A stretch of 55,152 bases of DNA from an uncultured Oscillospiraceae bacterium (lineage in GTDB: Bacteria > Bacillota > Clostridia > Oscillospirales > Oscillospiraceae), in the NCBI GenBank assembly GCA_934591725.1, contig CAKTPR010000001.1, positions 1-55,152 on the forward strand. The letters are read 5' to 3'. The stretch's first letter is position 1. Each line of letters starts with the position of its first letter. Shown piece after piece: positions 6,931-16,100 of the stretch. The notes under the pieces were generated by a model that saw nothing but the letters and a program-made list of their open reading frames with translations, searched no databases and had not been told where the DNA came from. The position numbers were made by a program, and so were the translations under genes.

Positions 6931-8256
6931 ATGGGTCTTATTCGTGCAGCACTTGGAGCAGCCGGCAGCGTTGCCGGTGATCAGTGGAAAGAATACTTTT
7001 ACTGCGAGGCGCTTGATAATGACGTTCTCGTCGTAAAGGGCAGCAAGAGAGTTTCCGGCCGTTCCTCCAACCGCGGCGGTACGGACAATATCATCTCCAA
7101 CGGCTCCGTCGTCGCCGTTGCCGATGGCCAGTGCATGATAATCGTCGATCAGGGCAAGATCGCCGAGCTCTGCGCAGAGCCGGGCGAGTTCGTCTATGAC
7201 AGCTCCACCGAGCCCTCCATCTTCAGCGGCAGTCTCGGTACCAGCATCGAGGAAGTTTTCAAGAACATCGGCAAGCGCTTTACCTTCGGCGGCGAAGCCC
7301 CCAAGGATCAGCGCGTGTATTACTTCAACACCAAGGAGCTTGTCGGCAATAAGTACGGCACTCCCTCTCCCGTGCCCTTCCGCGTTGTGGATCAGCGCGC
7401 CGGTATCGATATCGATATCGCCATCCGCTGCTTCGGCGAGTACAGCTACCGTATCTGCAACCCGATCCTGTTCTATACCAACGTCTGCGGCAACGTCAGC
7501 TCCGAGTACACCCGCGATAATATCGACGGCCAGCTCAAGACCGAGCTTCTCACCGCTCTCCAGCCCGCGTTTGCCAAGATATCCGACATGGGTATCCGTT
7601 ACAGCTCTCTGCCTGGCCATACCATGGAGATCGCTCAGGCGCTCAATGAGGTCCTCAGCCCGAAGTGGAGCGACCTGCGCGGCATCGAGGTCGTGTCCTT
7701 CGGCGTGTCCAGCGTCAAGGCCAGCGAGGAGGACGAGGCCATGCTCAAGGAGATGCAGCGCACTGCGGCTTACCGCGACCCCGGCCTTGCTGCGGCGAAC
7801 CTCTCCGCGGCTCAGGCTCAGGCGATGCGCGACGCGGCCAAGAACTCCGGCGGCGCGGCAGTCGGCTTCATGGGCATGAACATGGCTTCCCAGATGGGCG
7901 GCATGAACGCTCAGAACCTCTATCAGATGGCCGGTCAGTACCAGCAGCCCGCCCAGCAGCAGGCAGCACCCGTGGCGAGCGCGGCAGGTACATGGAAGTG
8001 CCCTAAGTGCGGCGCCTCCGCAAGCGGCAAGTTCTGCCCCGAATGCGGTACCAAGAAGCCTGAGGACGGCAAGTGGACTTGTGCCTGCGGCGCTGTCAAC
8101 ACCGGCAAGTTCTGCTCCGAGTGCGGCGCAAAGAAGCCGGGGACTATAAAGTATAAGTGCGACAAGTGCGGCTGGGAGCCGAAGGATCCCACCAAGCCCC
8201 CGAAGTTCTGCCCTGAGTGCGGCGATCCGTTCGATACTGACGATGTCGTCGGTTGA
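6931..8256 (+). CDS. SPFH-domain protein with C-terminal zinc ribbons (YdjI-like)
   Basis: A 441-residue soluble protein. Residues of about 20-290 form an SPFH/band-7 domain of the virion-core/YdjI subtype. Next comes a Gln/Ala/Met-rich linker (about 290-350) and three CxxC-type zinc ribbons (CPKC...CPEC, CAC...CSEC, CDKC...CPEC). In Bacillus YdjI is recruited to the membrane with PspA under envelope stress. Here it leads an operon with a second zinc-ribbon membrane protein and a TPM-domain protein, the same three partners as ydjGHI, but no pspA gene is adjacent. A role as an envelope-stress scaffold is inference from that context. Confidence 0.82.
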   Translation: MGLIRAALGAAGSVAGDQWKEYFYCEALDNDVLVVKGSKRVSGRSSNRGGTDNIISNGSVVAVADGQCMIIVDQGKIAELCAEPGEFVYDSSTEPSIFSGSLGTSIEEVFKNIGKRFTFGGEAPKDQRVYYFNTKELVGNKYGTPSPVPFRVVDQRAGIDIDIAIRCFGEYSYRICNPILFYTNVCGNVSSEYTRDNIDGQLKTELLTALQPAFAKISDMGIRYSSLPGHTMEIAQALNEVLSPKWSDLRGIEVVSFGVSSVKASEEDEAMLKEMQRTAAYRDPGLAAANLSAAQAQAMRDAAKNSGGAAVGFMGMNMASQMGGMNAQNLYQMAGQYQQPAQQQAAPVASAAGTWKCPKCGASASGKFCPECGTKKPEDGKWTCACGAVNTGKFCSECGAKKPGTIKYKCDKCGWEPKDPTKPPKFCPECGDPFDTDDVVG

Positions 8257-8267
8257 GGTAAAGGCCT

Positions 8268-9365
8268 ATGGCTGACCAAGTAACAAATTACCAGTGCCCG
8301 GCCTGTACAGGTCCGCTGCACTATGACGGCGCGAGCGGCAAACTCAAGTGCGACTATTGCGGCAGCGAGTATGAGGTCGCCGAGATAGAGGCGCTGTATA
8401 AGTATAAGGACGCGGCAGCGGCGGAAGCCTCCGCAAAGGCGGAGGAAAAAGCCGCGGACGGCGATTGGGAATATTCGGATAACGGCTGGGGCGAGGATGC
8501 AGCGCATATGCGCAGCTACAATTGCCCGAGCTGCGGCGCGGAGCTTATCTGTGATGATACCACCGCCGCGACGAGCTGTCCCTACTGCGGCAATCCCAGC
8601 ATCGTCCCCGGCCAGTTTACCAACTCTCTCAAGCCGGACTATGTCATTCCCTTCAAGCTCGATAAGAATGCCGCGAAGGCCGCCCTCAAGAAGTTCTACA
8701 GCGGCAAAAAGCTGCTGCCCAAGGGCTTTGCTTCCGAGAACCATATCGAGGAGATCAAGGGCGTGTATGTGCCGTTCTGGCTCTATGACGGCAGCGCCTA
8801 TGCGGATGTGCGCTACCATGCTACGCGCGTACATAGCTATACCGAGGGCAACGACCGCGTGACGCGCACCGAGCATTACGGCGTCCGCCGCGCGGGCACC
8901 GTGCAGTTTGAGCGTATCCCGGTCGACGCTTCCGAGAAAATGCCCGATGAGTATATGGACGCTGTTGAGCCTTATAATTATGATGAGCTCAAGCCCTTCT
9001 CCACGGCCTATCTGCCGGGCTACCTCGCGGATAAGTACGATGTGAGCGCCGATGAATGCTCAAAGCGCGCCGATGAGCGCGCTGCCAACACTGCCGTCAG
9101 TCTCATGGCCGAGAGCGTCATGGGCTACACCACCTGCGTTGAGGAGAGCAAGAATGTCAGCATCCGCCGCGGCAAGGTGAGCTATGCTCTCATGCCCGTC
9201 TGGATGCTCAGCACCAAGTGGAACGGGAAGAACTATCTCTTCGCCATGAACGGCCAGACCGGCCGTCTGATAGGCGACCTGCCTATATCGAAGGGCAAGT
9301 TCTTTGCGTGGTTTGCCGGCATAGCCGTGCCGCTCATGGCGGTCATGGCGCTGCTGTTTGGTTGA
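8268..9365 (+). CDS. Zinc-ribbon membrane protein (YdjG-like)
   Basis: A 365-residue protein. Two N-terminal zinc ribbons (CPAC...CDYC near residues 10-32; CPSC...CPYC near 86-107) are joined by an Ala/Glu-rich, probably helical linker. A long conserved domain follows (KPDYVIPFKLDK, KGVYVPFWLYDG, YALMPVWMLSTKWNGK), then a C-terminal TM helix (FFAWFAGIAVPLMAVMALLF) that would tail-anchor it. The same architecture occurs in YdjG and in proteins often mislabelled as PriA-like or TFIIB-type zinc ribbon. It begins 11 nt after the SPFH gene and lies 16 nt before the TPM gene, so the three are one operon. Confidence 0.78.
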   Translation: MADQVTNYQCPACTGPLHYDGASGKLKCDYCGSEYEVAEIEALYKYKDAAAAEASAKAEEKAADGDWEYSDNGWGEDAAHMRSYNCPSCGAELICDDTTAATSCPYCGNPSIVPGQFTNSLKPDYVIPFKLDKNAAKAALKKFYSGKKLLPKGFASENHIEEIKGVYVPFWLYDGSAYADVRYHATRVHSYTEGNDRVTRTEHYGVRRAGTVQFERIPVDASEKMPDEYMDAVEPYNYDELKPFSTAYLPGYLADKYDVSADECSKRADERAANTAVSLMAESVMGYTTCVEESKNVSIRRGKVSYALMPVWMLSTKWNGKNYLFAMNGQTGRLIGDLPISKGKFFAWFAGIAVPLMAVMALLFG

Positions 9366-9381
9366 GGAGAGGAGAGCGGAT

Positions 9382-10209
9382 ATGAAGAAAAGATTTGTTC
9401 TCGCCATGGTTCTCTGCATCGCGCTCTGCCTTGCCTTTGGCGGCGCGGCCTATGCATCCTCCGGCGGTAACTCCCTCGGCTATGTCAACGATGCTGTGGG
9501 GTTGCTGTCACTGGAAGAGCAGCAGGAGCTTGAGACCACCGCCGCGCAGCTTGCTGAGCGCTACGGCTGCGGCGTGTATGTAATTATCGTCGATGATTAC
9601 ACCGATTATACAAACGGCAGTACCAGAGATTTTGCGAAGGAGACTTATATAAATTATGACCTTGGTATAGGCGAAGGTAAGAACGGAATATTACTTGTGC
9701 TGAGTATGAGTGACAGGGACTACTATTTGCTTACCAAGGGTGATATTGCAAATGCGGCATTTACAGACTATGGACAAGAGCAGCTCACGCAAGAATTCTT
9801 GGACGATTTCCGCTATGACAACTGGTTCGACGGCTTCAGGGATTATATGAGCACTGCCGGGCAGTATCTTGAGGAATCGGAAAATGGAGCGCCTGTTGAT
9901 GTTCCGGGCTATAACGGCGGTTACGCCGAAAGCTCCTCCACGGGAGCAAATATCCTTATGATCGTCGGCGTGCCGTGCCTTATCTCTCTCGCCGTGTGCG
10001 GCGTCTTCGCCGCGCAGATGAAGACGGCAAGGCGCCAGACCGGTGCAATGGGCTACATAAGCCATGGCGGCGTGGATATGCGCGTCACGCAGGATCAGTT
10101 CCTCTATAATACCGAGACGCGCCAGCACATACCGGATAAGGATGATGCACCGCGTGGAGGAACGACTGTAGACTCACAGGGATTCTCAGGCAGAGGCGGC
10201 AAATTCTGA
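9382..10209 (+). CDS. TPM-domain secreted/membrane protein (YdjH-like)
   Basis: A 275-residue protein. A signal peptide (MKKRFVLAMVLCIALCLAFGG, likely cut after AYA near residue 26) precedes a TPM domain (about 35-165) with the NDAVGLLS start and the GKNGILLVLSM motif. A TM helix (ILMIVGVPCLISLAVCGVFAA, about 195-215) and a cytoplasmic tail ending SGRGGKF follow. TPM domains are extracytoplasmic and found in photosystem repair and envelope proteins. The start at 9382 has GGAGAG 8-13 nt upstream. Bases of about 9590-9800 are visibly richer in A+T than the rest of the gene. It is the last gene of the operon. Confidence 0.82.
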   Translation: MKKRFVLAMVLCIALCLAFGGAAYASSGGNSLGYVNDAVGLLSLEEQQELETTAAQLAERYGCGVYVIIVDDYTDYTNGSTRDFAKETYINYDLGIGEGKNGILLVLSMSDRDYYLLTKGDIANAAFTDYGQEQLTQEFLDDFRYDNWFDGFRDYMSTAGQYLEESENGAPVDVPGYNGGYAESSSTGANILMIVGVPCLISLAVCGVFAAQMKTARRQTGAMGYISHGGVDMRVTQDQFLYNTETRQHIPDKDDAPRGGTTVDSQGFSGRGGKF

Positions 10210-10220
10210 ATATGCCTTAT

Positions 10221-10261
10221 AAAAATATCGGGCTGATGCTCTGCATCAGCCCGATATTTTT
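10221..10261. terminator. Bidirectional intrinsic terminator
   Basis: A 19-bp perfect stem (10221-10239 with 10243-10261) with a 3-nt loop, AAAAAT on one edge and ATTTTT on the other. It sits between the convergent TPM operon and the YhgE operon and can serve both. Confidence 0.9.
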
Positions 10262-10271
10262 GTGGACTATT

Positions 10272-13031
10272 TTACATTATCCCGGATTTTTCCTTGCTTT
10301 CGGCAATGAGCTTGTTTATCGGCTTTGCCGGGTAATAGACCAGCAGTCCGAATATCGCAAAGCCCACGCACATCAGCAGCAGGATCGCCGCGCACCTGAG
10401 ATAGGTGTGGCCGTAGAAGCCGCCGATGGTTTCGCGTATCATGTCCATTCCGTAGTGGAACGGCATGAAGTCATAGAGCTTCTGGAAGAACTCCGGCAGA
10501 ACGTGTACCGGGTAGGAGCCGCCGGAACCTGCGACCTGGATGACCATGATTATGACCGCTGCCGCCATGCCGATATTGTCGAGCGCGTATACCAGCGCGT
10601 AGTTCATTGCCATGAAGTTGAGCGAGCATATGCAGCAGGCGAGGATCAGCAGCAGGGGATCTACGCTCTGCATTCCTACATAGAACATACAGCCCAGCGC
10701 GGTTATCACCGCCTGCGCCAGCACTATGCAGTTGAAGAGCATCTTGCGCCCGAAGTAGCGCTCTATCGGATTGCAGGTCAGGTATTCGGGATATCTCACC
10801 GGTACCTTTATCATCGTCGAGGACAGGAGCGAGCCGACAAACAGCGCCAGCATTATGTAGTACGGAGCCATTGCCGAGCCGTAATCCTTTATCTCGTATA
10901 TGACCACGGTGTTCAGTTCGACCGGGGACGCGAGGTAATCGGCGAGACTGTCGGGGTTGTTTTCAAGTATCTCGATCAGCTCGTTGAAGGCCTCGCTGCT
11001 GGTGAAGCGCCGTATGTCGTCGGATATCTGCTTGAGATATATCCGCACGGTGTTCGTCAGCGCGATGGAATCAGAGAGCGTACCCTGCATACTGCCGATG
11101 GCGTCGCCGTAGCCGCCGATGGTCTGCGAGATCCCGAACATTTTGCCCGCGTAATCATTCAGCATATCGCGCACGGTGGTGAGCACGGCCTCGGCGTTTC
11201 CGGCGTGCTCCTGAAGGAAGCCGTTGAGGGAGTCGTTAATTGTTATCGCCGCGGTGTAAAGCGCCTCCCGCACTCTGTCGAGAATGTCCAGCATCTCATC
11301 CATCGTGCCGGTGCCCGTCTCAATGAGGTTATACAGGTTATCCAGCCCCTCAAGCGCGGTGTCGATGGAAGGGGCCGTGTTCGGGTATTTGTCCTTGAAC
11401 TGGTTGAGGCTGTCCTCAAGAGCCGTGATGGAGTCGAGTATATCCTGCTTCGCCTGTGAGGTGGAAGTCCAGTTTGCCGCCTGAAGCCTGAGCGCGTCTG
11501 TCTGCGTCTTGAGCGAGAGGATCGCCGCGTAGTTCGATTCGAGCATCCCGCCGACACCGATGTTTGAGTACTGCGTGGATATCACCGCGTCTATCTCGTC
11601 GAGCATTGCTGTCGTGTCGGCGACGCAGAGGTCGCGCCCCGCTTCGCTTCCGATGTCCGCAACGTCGAACTGGTACTGCTCCGCCAGCGCGCACAGACTG
11701 TCGAGAGACGGGATGATCGCCTGAGCGCTCTGCGCCTCAATGATGAAGTTGTCTATAAGCGCCGTGAGCGCTGCGATCGCGCTGTCGGTGCTGTCACCGG
11801 CGGCCTCGCCGGCCGCTGCCGCGTCCGCCTCGTTCTGGAGCACGGAGCACCATGACGCCGTCTCATCGGACAGCTCCTGCGCCAGAGAATTGAGCGTGTT
11901 GAGCGAGCGGTCTATCTCGTCCTGAAGCGTGAGCGCGTCGGCAAGGCAGTCTGCCGCGTTTTGCAGGCAGTCCGCCGCAGCGTCACGGTCGTTCTCTATC
12001 GTGTCGACGTAGCCGAGAGCCTCATCCACATAGGCTGCCGCGTTGTCAAGCAGCGCCGCCTGCTCCGGGGATGCGGACTGAGCCGCCACGGTGAGGATAT
12101 CCGCGCTCAGCGAAGAGAGCGAGTCGCGCATTGAATCCTTGCGCACCGCGTCCGTTCCGCCGGTCTGTATCTTATCGAGCAGATCCTTGAACTGCGAGTC
12201 GATCTTCGTCAGTATCGCGTCTGTCCCGGCGCTGTGATCGTTCATCGAATCGGCAAAATTGACGATCGTCGTGTTTGCCGCGTCGGCCGTCGCCGCGGAG
12301 GACTCCATCACCTCGCCGAGGTCATAGATCGTAAGCTGCGCCGCGTCGAGAAGATTATCCATGTTCCCCGTCAGGTCGCGCAGCGAGACGAGCAGCGCGG
12401 ATATCTGCCCAAGACTGTCGCACGCGTTGTCAAGCCCGCTCGTCAGTCCGTTGGAAACATCATCGGCCTCGACGCCGAAAGCGCGCAGCACCGAGCTTAT
12501 CGTGTTTATCGCGCCCGCCGCCTTCTCGACGACGGTGTTGTTGACCTGCTCCTGAACGGCGGTCTTTGCCTTGTTCGTTATCTTCGGCGCGATCGCGTTC
12601 TTCTTTTCGTTCTCGTAGTATTCTATCTGCGGGTGCCTTAGATCGTTGTCGAGCAGACTTATGAAATCCCGCGTGAAGTCCTTCGACACTATGAGCGCCG
12701 CGTAGTAATCGCCGGAGTACACGCCCTCAAGCGCCTGCTGTCTGTCGTCAACGAACACCCAGCCGAGCTGGTTGTTCGCGGCCAGACCGTCCATAACGAG
12801 TGAGCCTATGTTCAGCTCCATGCCCATGAGCTTCGCGCCGCTGTCTTCGTTTGCCACCGCGACCTTTATGTTCGATGTGGACGACGGGCCGTAGGGGTCC
12901 CAGTTCGACAGAATGTTGAACCATGCGTACAGACACGGCACAAGGCACAGCCCTATAATGACCACCGATGCCACGACGCTGCTGGATATGCGCCGGAAGT
13001 CCGCACGGAAAATACCGAAAATATTCTTCAT
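10272..13031 (-). CDS. YhgE/Pip-family membrane protein (long paralogue)
   Basis: A 919-residue protein. One N-terminal TM (VVASVVIIGLCLVPCLYAWFN, near residues 19-39) leads into the family signature NWDPYG and a beta-rich extracytoplasmic region (VAVANEDSG, GVYSGDYYAALIV). A roughly 450-residue Ala/Asp/Leu-rich helical stalk follows, then five or six C-terminal TMs of ABC-2 permease type. The fold resembles Pip phage receptors and the EsaA component of type VII secretion. It is the last gene of a three-gene minus-strand operon and overlaps the preceding gene by 4 bp (13028-13031). No ATPase or WXG100 gene is nearby, so a secretion role cannot be claimed. Confidence 0.85.
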   Translation of the reverse strand: MKNIFGIFRADFRRISSSVVASVVIIGLCLVPCLYAWFNILSNWDPYGPSSTSNIKVAVANEDSGAKLMGMELNIGSLVMDGLAANNQLGWVFVDDRQQALEGVYSGDYYAALIVSKDFTRDFISLLDNDLRHPQIEYYENEKKNAIAPKITNKAKTAVQEQVNNTVVEKAAGAINTISSVLRAFGVEADDVSNGLTSGLDNACDSLGQISALLVSLRDLTGNMDNLLDAAQLTIYDLGEVMESSAATADAANTTIVNFADSMNDHSAGTDAILTKIDSQFKDLLDKIQTGGTDAVRKDSMRDSLSSLSADILTVAAQSASPEQAALLDNAAAYVDEALGYVDTIENDRDAAADCLQNAADCLADALTLQDEIDRSLNTLNSLAQELSDETASWCSVLQNEADAAAAGEAAGDSTDSAIAALTALIDNFIIEAQSAQAIIPSLDSLCALAEQYQFDVADIGSEAGRDLCVADTTAMLDEIDAVISTQYSNIGVGGMLESNYAAILSLKTQTDALRLQAANWTSTSQAKQDILDSITALEDSLNQFKDKYPNTAPSIDTALEGLDNLYNLIETGTGTMDEMLDILDRVREALYTAAITINDSLNGFLQEHAGNAEAVLTTVRDMLNDYAGKMFGISQTIGGYGDAIGSMQGTLSDSIALTNTVRIYLKQISDDIRRFTSSEAFNELIEILENNPDSLADYLASPVELNTVVIYEIKDYGSAMAPYYIMLALFVGSLLSSTMIKVPVRYPEYLTCNPIERYFGRKMLFNCIVLAQAVITALGCMFYVGMQSVDPLLLILACCICSLNFMAMNYALVYALDNIGMAAAVIIMVIQVAGSGGSYPVHVLPEFFQKLYDFMPFHYGMDMIRETIGGFYGHTYLRCAAILLLMCVGFAIFGLLVYYPAKPINKLIAESKEKSGIM

Positions 13032-13720
13032 ACCTTCACCACATCCTCCGCGTCCTCAGTTTCGCCGGCCTTTTCGCCGTTTGCCGGTGCTTCATCCGCC
13101 GCCGGTTCCGCGTCCTGTACCGCCTTTGCGGCGCTTTCGGCAATGGCCTCTGCCATTTCTGCCTCCAGCGCTTCCGCCTCTGCCGCTTTCTCCTCCGGAA
13201 GCTCCTCAAAGATGAACGGAGCCTCGATTATCGGCTCGGCGGCCTCCTGCGCTGCTTCCTCTTCGGCGGCTTCTTCGGCGGTCTCGCCGGTATCCGCGGA
13301 CGCCTCGCCGTTTGCCAGCTTCTCCTTCAGCTTGCGCAGCGGCAGCTGGCTGCGGCGCTCCTGAGCGGCGAGCCGAAGCTCCTCGATGTCGATCTCCGGC
13401 AGCTCTATCTCCGGCATGAGCGAATCATCCGGCAGCTCGTTTTCCATGCCGGTGATCTCCTCCAGCCGCTTCTGGATACCGTGGTCGACGTATTCCAGCG
13501 CGATGAGAAACGCCGCTATCACAAACGTCGAAACTATCCACAGCACGAGGAATATGCCCTTCGAGCCCTGCGTCAGGAACATGACCACCATAAACAGCAG
13601 CGGCACGATCAAGAGCATTTTCAGCCCCTGCCGTATGCCGACCTTTATGCGCTCGTGCAGGAGTTTTACTTCATCAAGCAGCCGGCCGTACAGCTGCTGG
13701 TATTTTTTGTGTTTACTCAT
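13028..13720 (-). CDS. Two-TM protein with a long acidic tail, between two YhgE genes
   Basis: A 230-residue protein of no family I recognise. Residues 1-35 are basic and amphipathic (MSKHKKYQQLYGRLLDEVKL). Two TM helices follow (LLIVPLLFMVVMFL and IFLVLWIVSTFVIAAFLIAL, about 36-80), then a helical segment (HGIQKRLEEITGMENELPDD). From about residue 125 to the end it is a strongly acidic, Ala/Glu-rich, low-complexity cytoplasmic tail. It overlaps the downstream yhgE start by 4 bp and starts 39 bp after the upstream yhgE stop. The placement suggests an accessory subunit of the YhgE proteins. Confidence 0.75.
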   Translation of the reverse strand: MSKHKKYQQLYGRLLDEVKLLHERIKVGIRQGLKMLLIVPLLFMVVMFLTQGSKGIFLVLWIVSTFVIAAFLIALEYVDHGIQKRLEEITGMENELPDDSLMPEIELPEIDIEELRLAAQERRSQLPLRKLKEKLANGEASADTGETAEEAAEEEAAQEAAEPIIEAPFIFEELPEEKAAEAEALEAEMAEAIAESAAKAVQDAEPAADEAPANGEKAGETEDAEDVVKV

Positions 13721-13759
13721 TGCCCGGCACCTCCGGAATAAATGTAGAGTCGTGTGTCA

Positions 13760-15811
13760 TCAGAACAGCTCCGTCTCCTCAAGCTTTTCCTCCATGAAGT
13801 GGTTGAGCCCGCTGAAAGGCTTGCTCACCAGCAGACCAATGACCAGCCCTATGACCGCGAAAATCATCAGCAGCGCGAGCTTCTGTACGTAGTGTGTGCC
13901 GTAAAGCCCGCAGATGCACTCGCGCATCATGTCTATCGCGTAGGGGAAGGGGAAGAGGATGTATATCCTGCGGTTGAACTCCGGCAGCAGCTCCACCGGG
14001 AAGGTGCCGCTCGAACCTGCGATCTGAAGCACCATAACTATGACGACGACCGCCTTGCCGACGTCGCCGAAGGAATAGGTCAGCGCGTAGATCAGCAGGC
14101 TGAAGGTCAGGCTCGTGAAGAAGCCTGTGAGGTACAGCAGCCCCGGATGCAGGCACTGTATTTTCAGTATGTACAGGTCACCCGCAATGATTATGAAGGC
14201 CTGGAGCTGGCTCATGATGAAGAAGAGGATATACCTGCCGAAGAACAGCTCCGTGCGAGTGGGGTCAACGAGGTTGTCGGTGCGTGCATGCGGCTTGAGT
14301 ATCGCAACGAGGATAACGCAGCCGACCCATATTGCCAGCACCGAGTAGAACGGCGCCATGGCCGAGCCGTAGTTGTCGATGGTGTAGACCTTGTTGACGG
14401 AGGTCTGTACCATTTCCGAGAAATATTCGCTGTATACCTCGGGACTTGCACCGAGGATATCGACGAGCGCGTCGACATAGTCCTGCGTGTCGATGCTGTC
14501 GAGCATGCGCAGCTTGTTTGCGATGTTCGTGCCGACCTGATGGAGGATGGGGCGCGCGGTGTCGAGCGTATCCTGAAGGGAATTGAGCGTCGCGCTCGCC
14601 GCCTGCGCCAGCAGCGCCGCATCGCTTGCAAGCCCGCGCATCTTGACGAGCGTGTCGGAAGCCTGACCGATGGTCACGGCGATGTCGTCACGCAGTCCCT
14701 GCGCCGTGGGTATCAGCTCCGCCGCGTGATTTATGAGGTCGGTCAGCAGGTCGTTCACCTGCGTGATGTCAAAGCCCGTGCCGCCGTTTGCGATCTGAGT
14801 GAAGTAATTCTGCAGCCGCTCGCACAGGTAGGCTGTCTCCTCCACGGCGGAGATCGTTATCTGATCGAATGTACCGTCCTGCTTTATCGCGTCCGCCCAG
14901 GAGTTGAGCGCATCGGCGATCTGTCCGAACGCCTCCGCCGCGCCCGATGCGCTTATCTCGACGTTTGCGCCGGGGATCGTGCCCTGAATGTAGTTCTTGT
15001 AATCCTCAAGCGCCTTCATCGCCTTTTCGTATGCGTTGTATATCGCGATGTTTATATCCGTGATCGAAGAGCCGGGGAAGGTCGTGCTGCCTATCGTGTT
15101 GAGAAGCTCTTCAAGCTTGGAGGAATCTATCGTCGGGATAGACACTCCGCTGCCGTTTCCGGAGGCCGCTGCGAAAGCGTCTATCGTGCGCACGCAGGAG
15201 TTGATGGTAGTCTTGGTGTCGTCGAGCACAGTCGCCAGCGAAACGGACTCGTCGTCCGTGAGCGTCGCGGCGATCTCATTGCCCTGCTTCATTATCGCGT
15301 TGACGACGACTTCGAGGTACGCTTCGCTGACAGTGCGGCGCACGGAGTCGACCGCCGTGTCGGTTATCTTTGTGGCGACTGCGTTTTTCTTCGCGTTCTC
15401 GTAATAGGTCAGGGAGGGCTTGCCGGTCCATTTTGTGAGCATGTTGAACATCTTATAGGAGAAGTCCGCATCGATAACGACCGACGCGTAGTATTCCCCG
15501 CTGTACACTCCGTCGATGGCCTGCTGCGCCGAGTCGCATACGACCCAGTTTATCGAGGTCGCCTCGCGCAGGTTATCCACAACGTCCTGACCCATGTTGA
15601 CAAACTCGCCGTCTTCAACACAGCCCTCGTCGCCGGAGTACAGACCGATGGATATGTTACCTGTGTTCCCATAGGGATCCCAGTTGGAGTATATGTTCAG
15701 CCAGGCATAGAGGCTGGGCAGTATGGTTATCGCCACAGCGACCGCCATCGCAAAGAAGCAGCGGCTGAGCGATTTTATATCGGTTTTGAAAACCGTCCAG
15801 ATGTTGCGCAT
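13760..15811 (-). CDS. YhgE/Pip-family membrane protein (short paralogue)
   Basis: A 683-residue paralogue of the 919-residue protein downstream. It shares the N-terminal TM, the NWDPYG signature, the QAIDGVYSGEYYASVVI motif, the KKNAVATKITDTA motif and the block of C-terminal TMs. The central helical stalk is about 230 residues shorter. GGAGGAATT precedes the ATG at 15811. It is the first gene of the operon, behind the promoter at 15862-15890. Members are called phage infection protein because a lactococcal homologue is a phage receptor; the native role is unsettled. Confidence 0.85.
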   Translation of the reverse strand: MRNIWTVFKTDIKSLSRCFFAMAVAVAITILPSLYAWLNIYSNWDPYGNTGNISIGLYSGDEGCVEDGEFVNMGQDVVDNLREATSINWVVCDSAQQAIDGVYSGEYYASVVIDADFSYKMFNMLTKWTGKPSLTYYENAKKNAVATKITDTAVDSVRRTVSEAYLEVVVNAIMKQGNEIAATLTDDESVSLATVLDDTKTTINSCVRTIDAFAAASGNGSGVSIPTIDSSKLEELLNTIGSTTFPGSSITDINIAIYNAYEKAMKALEDYKNYIQGTIPGANVEISASGAAEAFGQIADALNSWADAIKQDGTFDQITISAVEETAYLCERLQNYFTQIANGGTGFDITQVNDLLTDLINHAAELIPTAQGLRDDIAVTIGQASDTLVKMRGLASDAALLAQAASATLNSLQDTLDTARPILHQVGTNIANKLRMLDSIDTQDYVDALVDILGASPEVYSEYFSEMVQTSVNKVYTIDNYGSAMAPFYSVLAIWVGCVILVAILKPHARTDNLVDPTRTELFFGRYILFFIMSQLQAFIIIAGDLYILKIQCLHPGLLYLTGFFTSLTFSLLIYALTYSFGDVGKAVVVIVMVLQIAGSSGTFPVELLPEFNRRIYILFPFPYAIDMMRECICGLYGTHYVQKLALLMIFAVIGLVIGLLVSKPFSGLNHFMEEKLEETELF

Positions 15812-15861
15812 AATTCCTCCATATACTCATATAAAATCATAAAAATGACATCGTACACTAT

Positions 15862-15890
15862 ATTATATAACGCGTTCGACGTGAAATCAA
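15862..15890 (-). promoter_or_regulatory. Promoter of the YhgE operon
   Basis: On the minus strand TTGATT (15885-15890) and TATAAT (15862-15867) are 17 bp apart, about 50 bp before the first yhgE gene. Confidence 0.75.
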
Positions 15891-16071
15891 GAGACAGAGC
15901 GGCACGGAATGCCTTAAATTAAACAAAGTCCGGCCACTGTCCGAGCCCACAGTATGCCACAAAAGATTAAGGAATAAATTAAAAAAGCTTTAACAAACAT
16001 AACGTACTGTGCAGTACCGCGCAAATTGACTGTTTCCCGCGCCGGCCTCCGCACCGCCTCCGAACATTTTG
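15891..16071. other. AT-rich control region between the YhgE operon and the polysaccharide locus
   Basis: No credible gene is seen here. The stretch is A+T-rich around 15920-16000 and contains GTACTG-TG-CAGTAC (16004-16017), a near-perfect palindrome placed between the two divergent promoters. A regulator-binding site is possible, but there is no second copy to support it. Confidence 0.4.
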
Positions 16072-16100
16072 TTGTAAAAAGTCCGGGAATATGGTATCCT
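16072..16100 (+). promoter_or_regulatory. Promoter of the polysaccharide locus
   Basis: TTGTAA (16072-16077) and TATCCT (16095-16100) are 17 bp apart, with a TG at 16092-16093 giving an extended -10. A second TATAAT lies at 16102-16107 without a matching -35. The promoter overlaps the ATG at 16091, which argues for the TTG start at 16145. Confidence 0.65.

Noticed and set aside
13754..15922. A 722-codon open frame antisense to the short yhgE gene
   Set aside because: The yhgE frame has the NWDPYG signature, RBS and promoter. The antisense frame is Arg/Tyr/Val-rich noise.
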